This document shows positions 37,215 through 46,598 of a DNA stretch of 64,000 nucleotides, one piece after another. Below the pieces are notes generated by a model. It was not told the origin of the DNA, did no database searches, and was given only the letters and a program-made list of their open reading frames with translations. The stretch lies in the NCBI GenBank assembly GCA_028281045.1, contig JANQKP010000001.1, forward strand, positions 186,001 through 250,000, in the 5' to 3' direction. Origin of the DNA: Candidatus Altimarinota bacterium. GTDB taxonomy: Bacteria; Patescibacteriota; Gracilibacteria; UM-FILTER-43-11. A program made the position numbers and the translations under genes. The stretch's first letter is position 1; every line of letters starts with the position of its first letter.

Positions 37215-37257
37215 GAACAACCCCTCTGCGAGCGTATACGCAGAGGGTTGTTCTTTG
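37215..37257 (+). terminator. Strong hairpin terminator of the transglycosylase gene
   Basis: GAACAACCCCTCTGCG pairs with CGCAGAGGGTTGTTC (one bulged C) around an 8-nt loop, followed by CTTTGTG. The stem is strong but the T-run is short. Confidence 0.65.
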
Positions 37258-37300
37258 TGCCCAAATTAATGAACACAATTTTTATACATGAACAAATTTT

Positions 37301-38371
37301 TTACTCATTTAATTGAGCCAATTTTTTGGACTGATCTTCGAGCGTGATTTTATCGATAATATCAACTATATTTCCATCCATAATTCCAGGGAGATTATTC
37401 CAACTTTCTTTGATGCGATGATCGGTCACTCTGTCCTGTGGAAAATTGTATGTTCTGATCTTTTCAGAGCGGTCTCCAGTTCCGATTTGAGAAGATCTCA
37501 TATCCCCTCTTTCTTTGGCTCTTTTTTCTTCTTCCATTTGATACAGTCTCGCACGTAAAACGCCCATGGCTTTGTTCTTATTTTTAAGCTGCGATTTTTC
37601 ATCCTGACAGCTCACCACAGTTCCCGTTGGAACATGGGTAATACGCACGGCAGAATCTGTGGTATTTACACTTTGTCCTCCATTTCCAGAAGAGCGATAA
37701 ACATCAATTCTAAGGTCGTTAGGGTCTATTTTTACATCCACTTCTTCCGCCTCAGGTAAAACTGCCACGGTGGCTGCAGAAGTATGAATACGCCCTTGGC
37801 TTTCTGTCGCTGGAATACGCTGAACGCGATGCGTTCCAGACTCGTATTTCAGCTTAGAATAAGCCCCTACGCCTTCAATTTTGAAGATCATTTCTTTTAC
37901 TCCACCAGCATCAGCATCGTTTTTTTCAATAAGTTCAGTGCCATAACCCTGATTTTCTGCATATCTCATATAAAGGCGGCCAAGTTCTGCCGCAAAAAGA
38001 GCGGCTTCTTCTCCCCCGGCCCCAGCGCGGACTTCAATGATCACATTCTTATCATCGTTAGGGTCTTTAGGTAAAAGCGCTACTTTTAGCTCATCTTCGA
38101 GTTTTTCTACGGTTTTTTTGGCTTCTGAAAGCTCTTCTTTAGCCATCTCAATCATTTCTTCGTCTTTTTCTGTTTTCAGCATTTCTTCAGAGTCTTCAAT
38201 CGCCTTTAAGGCGCTTTCGTAAGCGGTAATTAGCTCTACTACAGATCTCAGCTGAGCCTCTTTTTGGGCCAGCTTTTTATAGGCATTAGGATTTGCCGCG
38301 ACATTAGGGTCGCTCATTTTCTCTTGAATATCCTTGTATTCTTCTTTGATTTTCAGAAGCTTATCAAGCAT
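37301..38371 (-). CDS. prfA: Peptide chain release factor 1
   Basis: RF1 reads UAA and UAG. The tripeptide PAT (residues 187-189, in [24 protein letters not shown]) is the RF1-type codon-recognition motif, not the SPF of RF2. The peptidyl-tRNA hydrolysis motif GGQ is at 231-233 ([20 protein letters not shown]). 356 residues, full length. The methyltransferase that modifies GGQ (prmC) is about 13 kb away instead of adjacent. The gene fits the almost complete use of UAA/UAG stops in this window. Confidence 0.96.
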   Translation of the reverse strand: MLDKLLKIKEEYKDIQEKMSDPNVAANPNAYKKLAQKEAQLRSVVELITAYESALKAIEDSEEMLKTEKDEEMIEMAKEELSEAKKTVEKLEDELKVALLPKDPNDDKNVIIEVRAGAGGEEAALFAAELGRLYMRYAENQGYGTELIEKNDADAGGVKEMIFKIEGVGAYSKLKYESGTHRVQRIPATESQGRIHTSAATVAVLPEAEEVDVKIDPNDLRIDVYRSSGNGGQSVNTTDSAVRITHVPTGTVVSCQDEKSQLKNKNKAMGVLRARLYQMEEEKRAKERGDMRSSQIGTGDRSEKIRTYNFPQDRVTDHRIKESWNNLPGIMDGNIVDIIDKITLEDQSKKLAQLNE

Positions 38372-38395
38372 TGAAATTTGTAGTAGATAAAGCTA

Positions 38396-38424
38396 TTGAA
38401 TTTTAGCCGAAAATTTGCTATAAT
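38396..38424 (+). promoter_or_regulatory. Promoter of the T4SS-like gene cluster
   Basis: -35 TTGAAT (38396-38401), 17-bp spacer, -10 TATAAT (38419-38424) with a TGC extension. Leader of about 18 nt to 38449. Confidence 0.7.
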
Positions 38425-38448
38425 AAAAGGATTAATAAAAATAAAAAA

Positions 38449-38946
38449 ATGGCTCAAGAAAACGAAAATCAAGAAAGTAATGGGGTACTGCTTAAATGGC
38501 ACTCTCCAGAATTCCTTCCTCACCCCAGAGAAAAACGTTGGCTTATGCTGGCTTCAGTGGTGCTGATTGGCCTCATTGCCTACGCTATTTTTACAGGATC
38601 TGCCACCATGGCGATTGTGTTTATTCTGCTAGCAGGAATGTATTACTTAACTCATAATCAAGAACCTAAGCTTTTCGATGTAGCCATTACAGAACTTGGG
38701 ATTTATGTAGGAGAAACCTTTTACGCCTATAACAATATTGGGGCCTTTTGGATTGTATACCATCCCCCATTTGTGAGCGTGCTTTATCTGAAAATAGGAA
38801 GTAAGAATGCTAAAACCATTCGCATTGAACTCAATGAACAAAACCCAGTAGAAGTAAGAAAGTTACTGGCTAAAGAAGTACCTGAAATTGAAGACCAAGA
38901 AGAAAGTGCAACAGACATGCTTATTCGTTTAATGAGACTGCAGTAA
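38449..38946 (+). CDS. Two-helix membrane protein, first gene of the T4SS-like cluster
   Basis: 165 residues: a polar N terminus with LLKWHSPEFLPHPREKRW, two closely spaced membrane helices (about 31-46 and 49-66), then a compact beta-rich cytoplasmic domain (ITELGIYVGETFYAYNNIGAFWIVYHPP...SVLYLKI). This arrangement resembles small PrgI/DUF5673-like proteins often found next to secretion ATPases in CPR genomes. The next gene starts directly at its stop (TAAATG). Confidence 0.65.
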   Translation: MAQENENQESNGVLLKWHSPEFLPHPREKRWLMLASVVLIGLIAYAIFTGSATMAIVFILLAGMYYLTHNQEPKLFDVAITELGIYVGETFYAYNNIGAFWIVYHPPFVSVLYLKIGSKNAKTIRIELNEQNPVEVRKLLAKEVPEIEDQEESATDMLIRLMRLQ

Positions 38947-40851
38947 ATGCTAAACCCAATGTTTAAATCATGGGGATTTAAAGAAAACAGACTGATCTTT
39001 ATGGCTGGAACCACTCCTGAAGTGGCTTCAGAAGCAGAGAAAAGTCTAGAACTTAAAGTAGATACAACTACTTTGCTTAAGCCAGAGGAGCTTTGGGCTA
39101 AAATTGATGAAACCCACTCCCCTTCTAATTTTGAAAAATCTCTTCAAGGCCTAAAAGACAACAAAGAACTTTGGAAATACAACACGAGTGAAGCAGGAAA
39201 AGACGCTGCCCTAAAAGCAACGGCAGAAAGATACACAGCCAGCTATAAAGCGCTTAAGACGCAGTATGATTTGAATATTGAAGTGATTAAGATTGAGCAT
39301 GATGAAGTGGTGGAAGCGATCAATAGATACACCAAAGAAAGTCTAAGTGCTCTAAAATCTGAAATTGAAAAAATGGAGGTAGAAGCTCCAAAAGATTTCT
39401 CTGAAATGATTCGAGAGGTGCGAAGTGGTGGAGACGCTCATGAAATTCTCGACAAGGCTCTTGAATCTGGAGACGTGAGCGAAAGTGATTTTGACTTTGC
39501 GATCAGCGTCACGCTTTCAAGCATGATGGATGATATTGCAAAGAGAGGAAAACAAGACGACTTTGTGGGAGCGATGGAAATGAAAACAGGAGAAGAACTA
39601 GACTTTGAATCGGCAAAAGCCGTTATGAAAGAACAGATTTCTAGTCTTGTTTCAGGGTTACCTGAAACCAGCTCTAAAGAAATCTTCGATCTTTTCATTG
39701 CAATGGCTGAAGCCACCAACAAAGGACGCTCTGAATACATCAAGGATAAGGCTAATGTTCCAGATCCTATGAGAAGCCTAGTGGTACAAAGCCGCGAAGA
39801 GCTGCTTTCTAATCAGATAGAACCTCTAAATGAAAGTGACCGCATTGTATTTGCGTTCTTAAACGCTAGTTTCGAAGCTCAAAAAACAATGTTCCTCATG
39901 AAGCCTGAAGTGAAAGAAGATCTATTCAATGCTATTTCGCATATGAATACGAATTACCCTTCTCAGATCAACAGAAGGCTAAACCGTAAAAAAGCAGATG
40001 CGATTAGAACGGCTAGAGGAACCACAGCGGGTCCAACTGCATTTGATCGTAATGCAAAAATCATGGCCACTCTTGCCCTTGCAAGCGAAGCCAAGTGGAC
40101 CATAGATCAATTTGCTAAAACTCCAGAATTCAATGGAATCGATCAAGAGCTTAAGAAAACTAAAGCTAAAAAATACCGTAAAGGTGAACTGGCTCTAGCG
40201 AGTGGAAAACTCCTAAAAGCACCAAGAACACTGTATAGCAGCGCTGAACTTGGAGGCTTCAACGGATACGACATTGCCCTTGGACTTGGTAAAGGTCTAA
40301 CCATCTTCACGGTGGCCAGTAACTTACTGAATTCACGTGGAGACGAAAACAAGAGTTTCTTAGAAAACATGATTGAAAATCCTGCGCTGATCACCGGAGG
40401 TGCTCTGTGGTATGGGATCGATAAACTCCAAGATAACCCTGAACTTAGAAACTACCTGCGTGAAGACGCTTTTGGAAAAGAAAGAGTGATGACCATTGTG
40501 TCACTTCGCTCTATGTCAGATGCCCTTAAACCAGTACTTGGAAGAGAAGAGGGACCAAAGAAACTGAAATCGTTTATCAACGATTCAGACGAATTCGATG
40601 TAATGGAACACCTGAACAAGCAGAAGGTGAAAAACATGCTGAAAAAAGCTACTAAAGCTAACTCTAAAGCTCCACGCATTACCACAGAAATGCTGATGAG
40701 TGCCGTAGGAGAAAAAGGAAAAGAAGAAGTGGGAGATCTAGAGAGCGATACAGAAAGTGACTACGTTCGCTATCTGTTCTACAAAAAGTTCTTAACGAAG
40801 AATCGCTCTATTCCAAACCTAGAAGGACACTGTAAACAATTCGATCACTAA
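38947..40851 (+). CDS. Unknown helical protein of the T4SS-like cluster
   Basis: 634 residues with no clear signal peptide, strongly helical and charged. A hydrophobic stretch at about 438-455 (YDIALGLGKGLTIFTVASNLL) and another near 475 may associate with membrane. The start at 38947 abuts the preceding stop; MAGTTPEVA at 39001 is an alternative start. It overlaps the next start by 1 bp. Family not recognised; position suggests a structural or regulatory part of the secretion-like system. Confidence 0.65.
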   Translation: MLNPMFKSWGFKENRLIFMAGTTPEVASEAEKSLELKVDTTTLLKPEELWAKIDETHSPSNFEKSLQGLKDNKELWKYNTSEAGKDAALKATAERYTASYKALKTQYDLNIEVIKIEHDEVVEAINRYTKESLSALKSEIEKMEVEAPKDFSEMIREVRSGGDAHEILDKALESGDVSESDFDFAISVTLSSMMDDIAKRGKQDDFVGAMEMKTGEELDFESAKAVMKEQISSLVSGLPETSSKEIFDLFIAMAEATNKGRSEYIKDKANVPDPMRSLVVQSREELLSNQIEPLNESDRIVFAFLNASFEAQKTMFLMKPEVKEDLFNAISHMNTNYPSQINRRLNRKKADAIRTARGTTAGPTAFDRNAKIMATLALASEAKWTIDQFAKTPEFNGIDQELKKTKAKKYRKGELALASGKLLKAPRTLYSSAELGGFNGYDIALGLGKGLTIFTVASNLLNSRGDENKSFLENMIENPALITGGALWYGIDKLQDNPELRNYLREDAFGKERVMTIVSLRSMSDALKPVLGREEGPKKLKSFINDSDEFDVMEHLNKQKVKNMLKKATKANSKAPRITTEMLMSAVGEKGKEEVGDLESDTESDYVRYLFYKKFLTKNRSIPNLEGHCKQFDH

Positions 40852-41399
40852 TGGCAGACAGAGAAGAAAACCTTAGGGGGCTAGAAGGCATGGGTGAAGA
40901 AGCTCAAGAAGCCAACCAATTCCTTAGAGATGAGGAGCTGGCTAAAGCCAAGATAGCAAAAGAAAAAATCGCTGCTAAAAAAGCAGCAGATGCAGCTAAT
41001 GTAACCGCACAAACCATTGCCGAAGCAGGTGCTATCGCTGCCGGGATCTCTGGATCACAACTGCCAGCCCAAGGCGTAGCAGAAGTGCAAGAGCCAGGCG
41101 AAGGACAAGATACAGAGGCAGAAGTAGTAGAAACACCAGCCCAAGCAGGAGCTACAGAAACTCAGACAGAAGAAAAAAAGACCGTAGCTCAAGCAGCGCC
41201 AAAAAGAGTAGATCAAAGTGGAAAAGAGAAAAAAAGAAGCCGCGTAGAAAGAGCAAAAGAAAGAAAAGAAAATAGAGCGCAGCGAAGATCTGGAATTAAA
41301 GACAGCGTAAAAGCCAACTTAAAAACAAAGGCCATGAAAACCATTGCTTGGAGCACTGGTGGAGGCCTAGGACTCATGTCCTTCATTGCAAATTTATAA
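40851..41399 (+). CDS. Low-complexity Ala/Glu/Lys-rich protein of the T4SS-like cluster
   Basis: 182 residues: a helical N-terminal Ala/Lys/Glu stretch, an acidic Glu/Thr/Ala-rich middle (about 75-115), a very basic segment (KEKKRSRVERAKERKENRAQRR, about 130-150) and a short hydrophobic end (GGGLGLMSFIANL). No family recognised. Coupled to the preceding gene by a TAATG overlap; the next start lies 29 bp downstream. Confidence 0.6.
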   Translation: MADREENLRGLEGMGEEAQEANQFLRDEELAKAKIAKEKIAAKKAADAANVTAQTIAEAGAIAAGISGSQLPAQGVAEVQEPGEGQDTEAEVVETPAQAGATETQTEEKKTVAQAAPKRVDQSGKEKKRSRVERAKERKENRAQRRSGIKDSVKANLKTKAMKTIAWSTGGGLGLMSFIANL

Positions 41400-41428
41400 A
41401 CAAACATTCAAACGTAAACAACCATACA

Positions 41429-43270
41429 ATGCAATTTATTAAAAAGACCTTAAAGAACGTCATTCTAGTAGCACTGGCCCTCAGTGTATTCTCGCTTAGC
41501 ACCCCAACGGTGATGCAAGGCGCGTGGACGACTGTGCCTACAGCCTACGCCCAGGAAGCGGGAGGCGATGCAACGACTACAGACCCACAACAAACGTTTG
41601 AATTTAAAGACCTTGTAGAAACCACGGCTAAGATTTCTACATATACGAATCGTATTTTTAATCCGGTTATTTTCTTCCTGTCGTCTCAGATTGGAAACTT
41701 CTTAAACAACGATTACATCTACGCTGGAAACATGGGAGAAATGCTACAGAAGATCTGGGTGGTTTCTCGTAACATTGTGAATATTGCGTTTGTGCTCATC
41801 CTACTATTCCTAGCGGTAAGGCATATTTTCTCAGGAGATGAATCGAATTCAGACCTTAAGAAATTACTGCCTAAATTTGTTATTCTGCTCATTGCTGTAA
41901 ACTTCACTTGGCTAGGAACTCGTATTGTTCTAGATGCCGCTAGCATCTCAACCAATGTGATGTTCCAGATCCCAGCAGCCATCTCAAGTCCCCCACTCAA
42001 TAACTGTGAGGTACAAGAAGATGGAACCAAGGGGTCTTGTCGCCAAACGCACGTGTATTACCCAGCAGGAGCAACTAAAACCATCAACTACGATGATGCT
42101 TCATGTCCTAGGGATAAGTTAAGACAACTGGCTGCTTTAGATAAAGCAGGTACCAAAGATGCAAAAGTAGAAGGGGCCGAAGACCTAAAAGACAAAGTGG
42201 TGATGTGTTGGGATACCATGGACATTAAAACCCTGAAAGCGAATAATGCTTCGCTTTACCTCACCTATAGCATTGCCCGTGTGCAAAACCTAACCAAAGC
42301 CGGTGGAATCTCTGTAGATAAAATTGCTGTGGGAGCTGTAGTAGCCTTTGTAGTGCAAATCATCTACGTGATCGCCTTTGCAGCCTTATGGTTAGCCCTC
42401 ATCTTCCGTGTGGCCGCGCTGTGGCTATTCATTGCCTTCTCACCATTCTTGGTGCTGACCTACTTCCTTAAAGACCTAGGTCAAAGCGGAGCCTTAGATC
42501 AGCTCAGCTTTGGAGAATTTGCCCGTTGGGCCTTTGCTCCAACGCTGGTGGCTGGAGTATTTAGTATTGGATTCCTGATGCTTACTGCAGGACAAGCCAG
42601 CACCGAGCTATTCATTGGACAAAGTGAAGTAGACTTTAGCGCTGGAAGCGTAGAAAGTGCTATTACTGAAGTAGAATCTCTATTCGCAGGAATGAGCACT
42701 GTACAAGAATTCATCTGGCTCCTCATGACCGTTGGAATCATTTGGGTAGGAACCTTTGTGGTGCTTAGCAAACTTAAAGGAGTTGGATTCATCTTCGATA
42801 AAGTTAACCAATACGGTAGAAGATTTGCCGGTGAGGTGGCTAGATCTCCTACATGGGCTCCAATTATGCCTGTGATTGATTCATCAGGTAAAATCACCCG
42901 TGGATCTTACGCCGGTAATGTGGGACCTCTTGGAAAACTTCAACAACTTAGAAGTGATTACACGAAAGGTAGATCAGATGCTGGAACACGTATGTCGAAT
43001 GCCATTGCTACAAACAATACTAATGCCACCTGGCAAAATGGTCTTATAGCTGCCGCTGAAAGAAGTGCTGATGAAGCCATTAAGCACATGAAGCTAAGCT
43101 ACAAAGACATCATGCATGATGATGGAACCACCTTCCGTCAACTGATGAAAGACCTGCAGCATATTGATGCCGGTAAACGTGATGAAATCACTGAGAAGAT
43201 CATCGAACAAGGAAGACTATGGGAAAGAAACAACCGCACAGTAAAACCTGGAGAATCTGAAGCTAGCTAG
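41429..43270 (+). CDS. VirB6/TrbL-like polytopic membrane protein
   Basis: The start is placed at 41429 because MQFIKKTLKNVILVALALSVFSL...TAYAQE is a signal peptide; the in-frame ATG at 41348 lies inside the previous gene. 613 residues with about six further helices, including FVVQIIYVIAFAALWLALIFRVAALWLFIAFSPFLVLTYF and FIWLLMTVGIIWVGTFVVL, the pattern of VirB6/TrbL inner-membrane channel proteins. A large Cys-containing extracytoplasmic loop lies at about 190-265 and a cytoplasmic tail of about 140 residues follows the last helix. It ends 8 bp inside the convergent ATPase gene. Confidence 0.75.
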   Translation: MQFIKKTLKNVILVALALSVFSLSTPTVMQGAWTTVPTAYAQEAGGDATTTDPQQTFEFKDLVETTAKISTYTNRIFNPVIFFLSSQIGNFLNNDYIYAGNMGEMLQKIWVVSRNIVNIAFVLILLFLAVRHIFSGDESNSDLKKLLPKFVILLIAVNFTWLGTRIVLDAASISTNVMFQIPAAISSPPLNNCEVQEDGTKGSCRQTHVYYPAGATKTINYDDASCPRDKLRQLAALDKAGTKDAKVEGAEDLKDKVVMCWDTMDIKTLKANNASLYLTYSIARVQNLTKAGGISVDKIAVGAVVAFVVQIIYVIAFAALWLALIFRVAALWLFIAFSPFLVLTYFLKDLGQSGALDQLSFGEFARWAFAPTLVAGVFSIGFLMLTAGQASTELFIGQSEVDFSAGSVESAITEVESLFAGMSTVQEFIWLLMTVGIIWVGTFVVLSKLKGVGFIFDKVNQYGRRFAGEVARSPTWAPIMPVIDSSGKITRGSYAGNVGPLGKLQQLRSDYTKGRSDAGTRMSNAIATNNTNATWQNGLIAAAERSADEAIKHMKLSYKDIMHDDGTTFRQLMKDLQHIDAGKRDEITEKIIEQGRLWERNNRTVKPGESEAS

Positions 43271-45875
43271 CCGGAGCTGGAGGCACTGCGCCTCCTTCCG
43301 GTGCAGCTGGAGACTGAAGCCCCTCTGGGGCTTTGGTCTCTTTAGTGTCTGCCCCTGCGGCCTTTTTAATATTACTCATTCCTACGCGTCTAAAGATCTC
43401 TCTTTCTACAAAGTGTTTTTCACGAGCAAACTTAAGGCGACTCAGTTGGCGGAATGCTTCCGCTGCTTCTACGTCTCCTTTGTTAGGATCGTAAACGGTA
43501 GACATACTAAATCCACGCGAAGTGGCATTATCGATATTCAATTTAATATAAGCCTGATAGTTCGCGATATTGATCAGGTCTTGTTCAGAGAATACTGGGG
43601 CAAACTCTTTAGCCATGTACTCGGCATCTTGCGCTCCAATCTTGAAACACATCATAGACCCCACATTCCCAAATACGGCGTCGCGAATGGTGGTGTCTTC
43701 AGCCGTTCCTTTTCCACCCCCTTTAAGCTTCGTGATCTGTGAAATATATTGATGAGCAATAATAAGTCCTAGGCGGTACTTACGTGCCTCAGAAAGAATA
43801 GAGGCAAAAGAATCGGTTACGAAGTTTTGGAACTCATCCACATATAGATAGAAGTCTTCACGATCTTCTTCTTCAATGTCTACACGACTCATCGCGGCCA
43901 TTTGAAGCTTCGCTACCATCACCATACCTAGAAGCTGCGCGTTAAGGTCTCCAAGTTTCCCTTTAGAAAGATTACAAAGGAGAATACTCTTTTCATCCAT
44001 CACTTTTCTAAAGTCGAAACCAGACTTGGTCTGCCCAATGATATTTCTAATTTGGGCATTGGTCACAAATGGTCCAAACTTCGCCGAGAAGTATGGGATC
44101 ATTTCTTGTTTCTCGCGGGCTCCTGTAGCGGCCATCTCTTTTTCCCAGAAGGCTTTTACTACAGGGTTTTTCACTTTAGAAGCCTTAAAGCGTTGCCAAG
44201 AGTCATCGGTGAATAGGCGTGGTAGATCAATTAGAGTTGCCCCGGCTTCATCATCTTCCATCAGGGTCAGACAACCATTACGGAAGTAGTGTTGTAGACG
44301 TGGTCCCATAATCTCTTCTCCGAACATCTTAATGAAAATCGCTAGAGCCTCTTGAGACATGAACTCTTTCTCATCTTGAGTATAAGCCTCTAGTATATTC
44401 AGCCCCATTGGGCGCTCCAAATCTCCCGGATCAAAGATGATCACATCATCGGCTCTATTACGTGGCACATGAGGCAGCACATTCTCTACCAGATCTCCAT
44501 GCGGATCGATCAGAGCCATTCCATCTCCTGCGGCTAAATCTTGGCGCATCATAGTACTTAAAATCGTAGACTTCCCTGTCCCCGATTTCCCAATGATATA
44601 AAAGTGGCGACGTCTATCGTCTCTTTTAATATGAATTTTTTCGGTGTCTCCACGGTAAATATTATTTCCAAGGAAAAGTCCTTCCGTTGGTGTATTGGCA
44701 GGGGCCGGAGCAATCTTAAACTCTTGCCATTTGATCACCGGAAGCTTGTTATAAGCAATGTGTGGGAAATGATACAGCGAAGCAATTTCTTCTGCTCCTA
44801 GAATCATCTTAGAAGGATGAAAGAAGCGCTGTATCCACTGCACTTTAATATCTCTTAGAATAAATCCTTTCAGAAGAGACTTTTGGAAGAAGTATTTAAT
44901 CTTAGCAAAACCGTTATTATTCGGCGCCGTATACTGCGCCGTAGAACTCCGGATTTCTTCTGCAATTTGTTTCGCTCTGTACATGTTACGAGCAGAAGCC
45001 ACAATACGAATCACAGCCTCAAAACCAACTTTCGTATTCTTGGTTTCCATGAGCTTCACCTGCTCATCCATGAGCGGCGTAGTACGGGTCATACCTGTAT
45101 TGGTATCTAAGTTCTCTGTAAACTTTTCATTTTCAGCTCCTTGTAAAAGGATGCGAATGGCGCTGCCCAAGAAAGCAAAAATATTTAAGTAGCTCCAGAA
45201 AGATTTCTTAGCTTTTTTCCCCTGGAAAAGATCTTCTGCGACCTTGCGTCCTTTTTCTTGCCAACCATCTCCAACAGGACGCAGCATGATCTGAATCGCC
45301 GCCCCTTCATCATCTTCAATTTTAGAAAAAGTATTAGCAATATTATTCAACGGATCTGAACCTAGGAACTGATACGTACGAATGGGATACATTGAAGGCT
45401 TTGCGGTTCTTACATAGCGCCCAAACGATTTATATCCTTGGCGGAAAATATTGTAGTCCTCGACTTGTTCCACAAACACATCCGGATAAAACGAAGTGAT
45501 TTGTTTATCCATCAGGCTTTTTAGGTTTCTTGGTACCACCACAAAGAACTGCAGTGATCCATCAAGCACCACGTACTCGAAAGAGAAGAAGTCTTGTCCA
45601 ATGATTCTGTTCTTAACATCCGAGGTATAAACCGAGTGAAGCGACTCATAGAAGTGAGTCATCACATCAATCACTTCTTTGAACGATTTTCCAGAAGAAT
45701 ACTGCTCACTTTCTTTCTCTTTATCTTCTTTAGAATCCTTAATAGGAACCGAAATACGTAAAAAGACCATATTTAGGCTTCTTTCAAGGTTGCGGTGAGA
45801 TCTAATACGCCACCACACAAGCCCCAAGATCAGGGCAATTCCGATGATGACAGTAAGGATCTGGAGAAAGACCAT
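43263..45875 (-). CDS. VirD4/TraD-like type IV secretion ATPase (coupling-protein type)
   Basis: 870 residues. An N-terminal membrane helix (about 3-23) is followed by a family-specific region (about 30-400) and then a FtsK/HerA-type ATPase. Walker A GKSGTGKS is at residues 429-436, then ALIDPHGDLVENVL, and Walker B YLYVDEFQNF near 670. FNVGSMMCFKIGAQDAEYMAKEFAP matches the TraG/TraD C-terminal motor region. The last about 40 residues are Ala/Pro/Gly-rich. Such proteins hand DNA or protein to type IV channels. It faces the VirB6-like gene and has no relaxase nearby. Confidence 0.85.
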   Translation of the reverse strand: MVFLQILTVIIGIALILGLVWWRIRSHRNLERSLNMVFLRISVPIKDSKEDKEKESEQYSSGKSFKEVIDVMTHFYESLHSVYTSDVKNRIIGQDFFSFEYVVLDGSLQFFVVVPRNLKSLMDKQITSFYPDVFVEQVEDYNIFRQGYKSFGRYVRTAKPSMYPIRTYQFLGSDPLNNIANTFSKIEDDEGAAIQIMLRPVGDGWQEKGRKVAEDLFQGKKAKKSFWSYLNIFAFLGSAIRILLQGAENEKFTENLDTNTGMTRTTPLMDEQVKLMETKNTKVGFEAVIRIVASARNMYRAKQIAEEIRSSTAQYTAPNNNGFAKIKYFFQKSLLKGFILRDIKVQWIQRFFHPSKMILGAEEIASLYHFPHIAYNKLPVIKWQEFKIAPAPANTPTEGLFLGNNIYRGDTEKIHIKRDDRRRHFYIIGKSGTGKSTILSTMMRQDLAAGDGMALIDPHGDLVENVLPHVPRNRADDVIIFDPGDLERPMGLNILEAYTQDEKEFMSQEALAIFIKMFGEEIMGPRLQHYFRNGCLTLMEDDEAGATLIDLPRLFTDDSWQRFKASKVKNPVVKAFWEKEMAATGAREKQEMIPYFSAKFGPFVTNAQIRNIIGQTKSGFDFRKVMDEKSILLCNLSKGKLGDLNAQLLGMVMVAKLQMAAMSRVDIEEEDREDFYLYVDEFQNFVTDSFASILSEARKYRLGLIIAHQYISQITKLKGGGKGTAEDTTIRDAVFGNVGSMMCFKIGAQDAEYMAKEFAPVFSEQDLINIANYQAYIKLNIDNATSRGFSMSTVYDPNKGDVEAAEAFRQLSRLKFAREKHFVEREIFRRVGMSNIKKAAGADTKETKAPEGLQSPAAPEGGAVPPAPAS

Positions 45876-45911
45876 TTATTTTTCTTTAAGTTTCAAATTT
45901 AAGTATATACG

Positions 45912-45929
45912 AAAAAGCCCTGGTGGAGC
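45912..45929 (-). terminator. Weak terminator after the 199-residue gene
   Basis: On the minus strand GCTCC-ACCA-GGGC (one bulged base) is followed by T5. Short stem, so uncertain. Confidence 0.35.
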
Positions 45930-45959
45930 AAAAGAATATCCTTAAAAAATGGAGGTCTT

Positions 45960-46559
45960 TTAAATATCCAGTTCTGTCTCTATATCAAGGGCACTATCTC
46001 CCTTGTCTCCGTCGAACTTAGGAAGTACCGCTTCAATAGCTCCCCAATCACTGTCTTCATTCGCTGGAATAATAAGGGTGACCTCATCTCCAACCGCAGC
46101 GCGGAAGTAGGTTACAGAAGCAAGAAGTACGTTATAAGCCTTGTCGTTCGCAAGTACTTGGTATTTACCATCGGCATGCACAAGTGGTCCAACCACTGGC
46201 TTACGTTCTACTGGTCCAATTTGTTTATAAAGGAATTTACCTTCGTCGGTAATCGTTAGTTTAAGTACATCTCCTGGGATCAGTTTAGATTTACTCGCGT
46301 AATTCGCTGGGACTGGGTAAACCGAACCTTTGTTATCAAGCATGTTTTGTCCATCAAACACCCCTTCAATCACGCGGCCTTCTGGAGTAGCCCCAAGGCC
46401 ACCGGCCTTACTTACGTAAGAAGTAGGGTCAACGTTGGTTGGAGTAGGAATACCTGAAACTCCCCCAAACATCATTTTAGCCTGAGAAAGAGCTGCTTCT
46501 GCTGTTGAGATAAGCTCCTTTAATTTTTCTAAATTTTCTTGTTCAGCGGTGTCTGACAT
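45960..46559 (-). CDS. Conserved-looking CPR hypothetical protein
   Basis: 199 residues. A helical N terminus (1-35) and a Gly/Pro linker precede a small beta domain with EGVFDGQNMLDNKGSVYPVPANYASKSKLIPGDVLKLTI and FLYKQIGPVERK. This looks like a beta-barrel that is common in CPR genomes but has no assigned function that I know. No signal peptide. Lies between the PfkB kinase and the T4SS-like ATPase, all on the minus strand. Confidence 0.65.
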   Translation of the reverse strand: MSDTAEQENLEKLKELISTAEAALSQAKMMFGGVSGIPTPTNVDPTSYVSKAGGLGATPEGRVIEGVFDGQNMLDNKGSVYPVPANYASKSKLIPGDVLKLTITDEGKFLYKQIGPVERKPVVGPLVHADGKYQVLANDKAYNVLLASVTYFRAAVGDEVTLIIPANEDSDWGAIEAVLPKFDGDKGDSALDIETELDI

Positions 46560-46598
46560 TTTGTTTTTGTGTTAATTGATACGTTTTTTATTTTTGTT

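Noticed and set aside
41348-41428. ATG at 41348 as start of the VirB6-like gene
   Set aside because: It lies inside the preceding gene and would put 27 polar residues before the signal peptide that begins at 41429.
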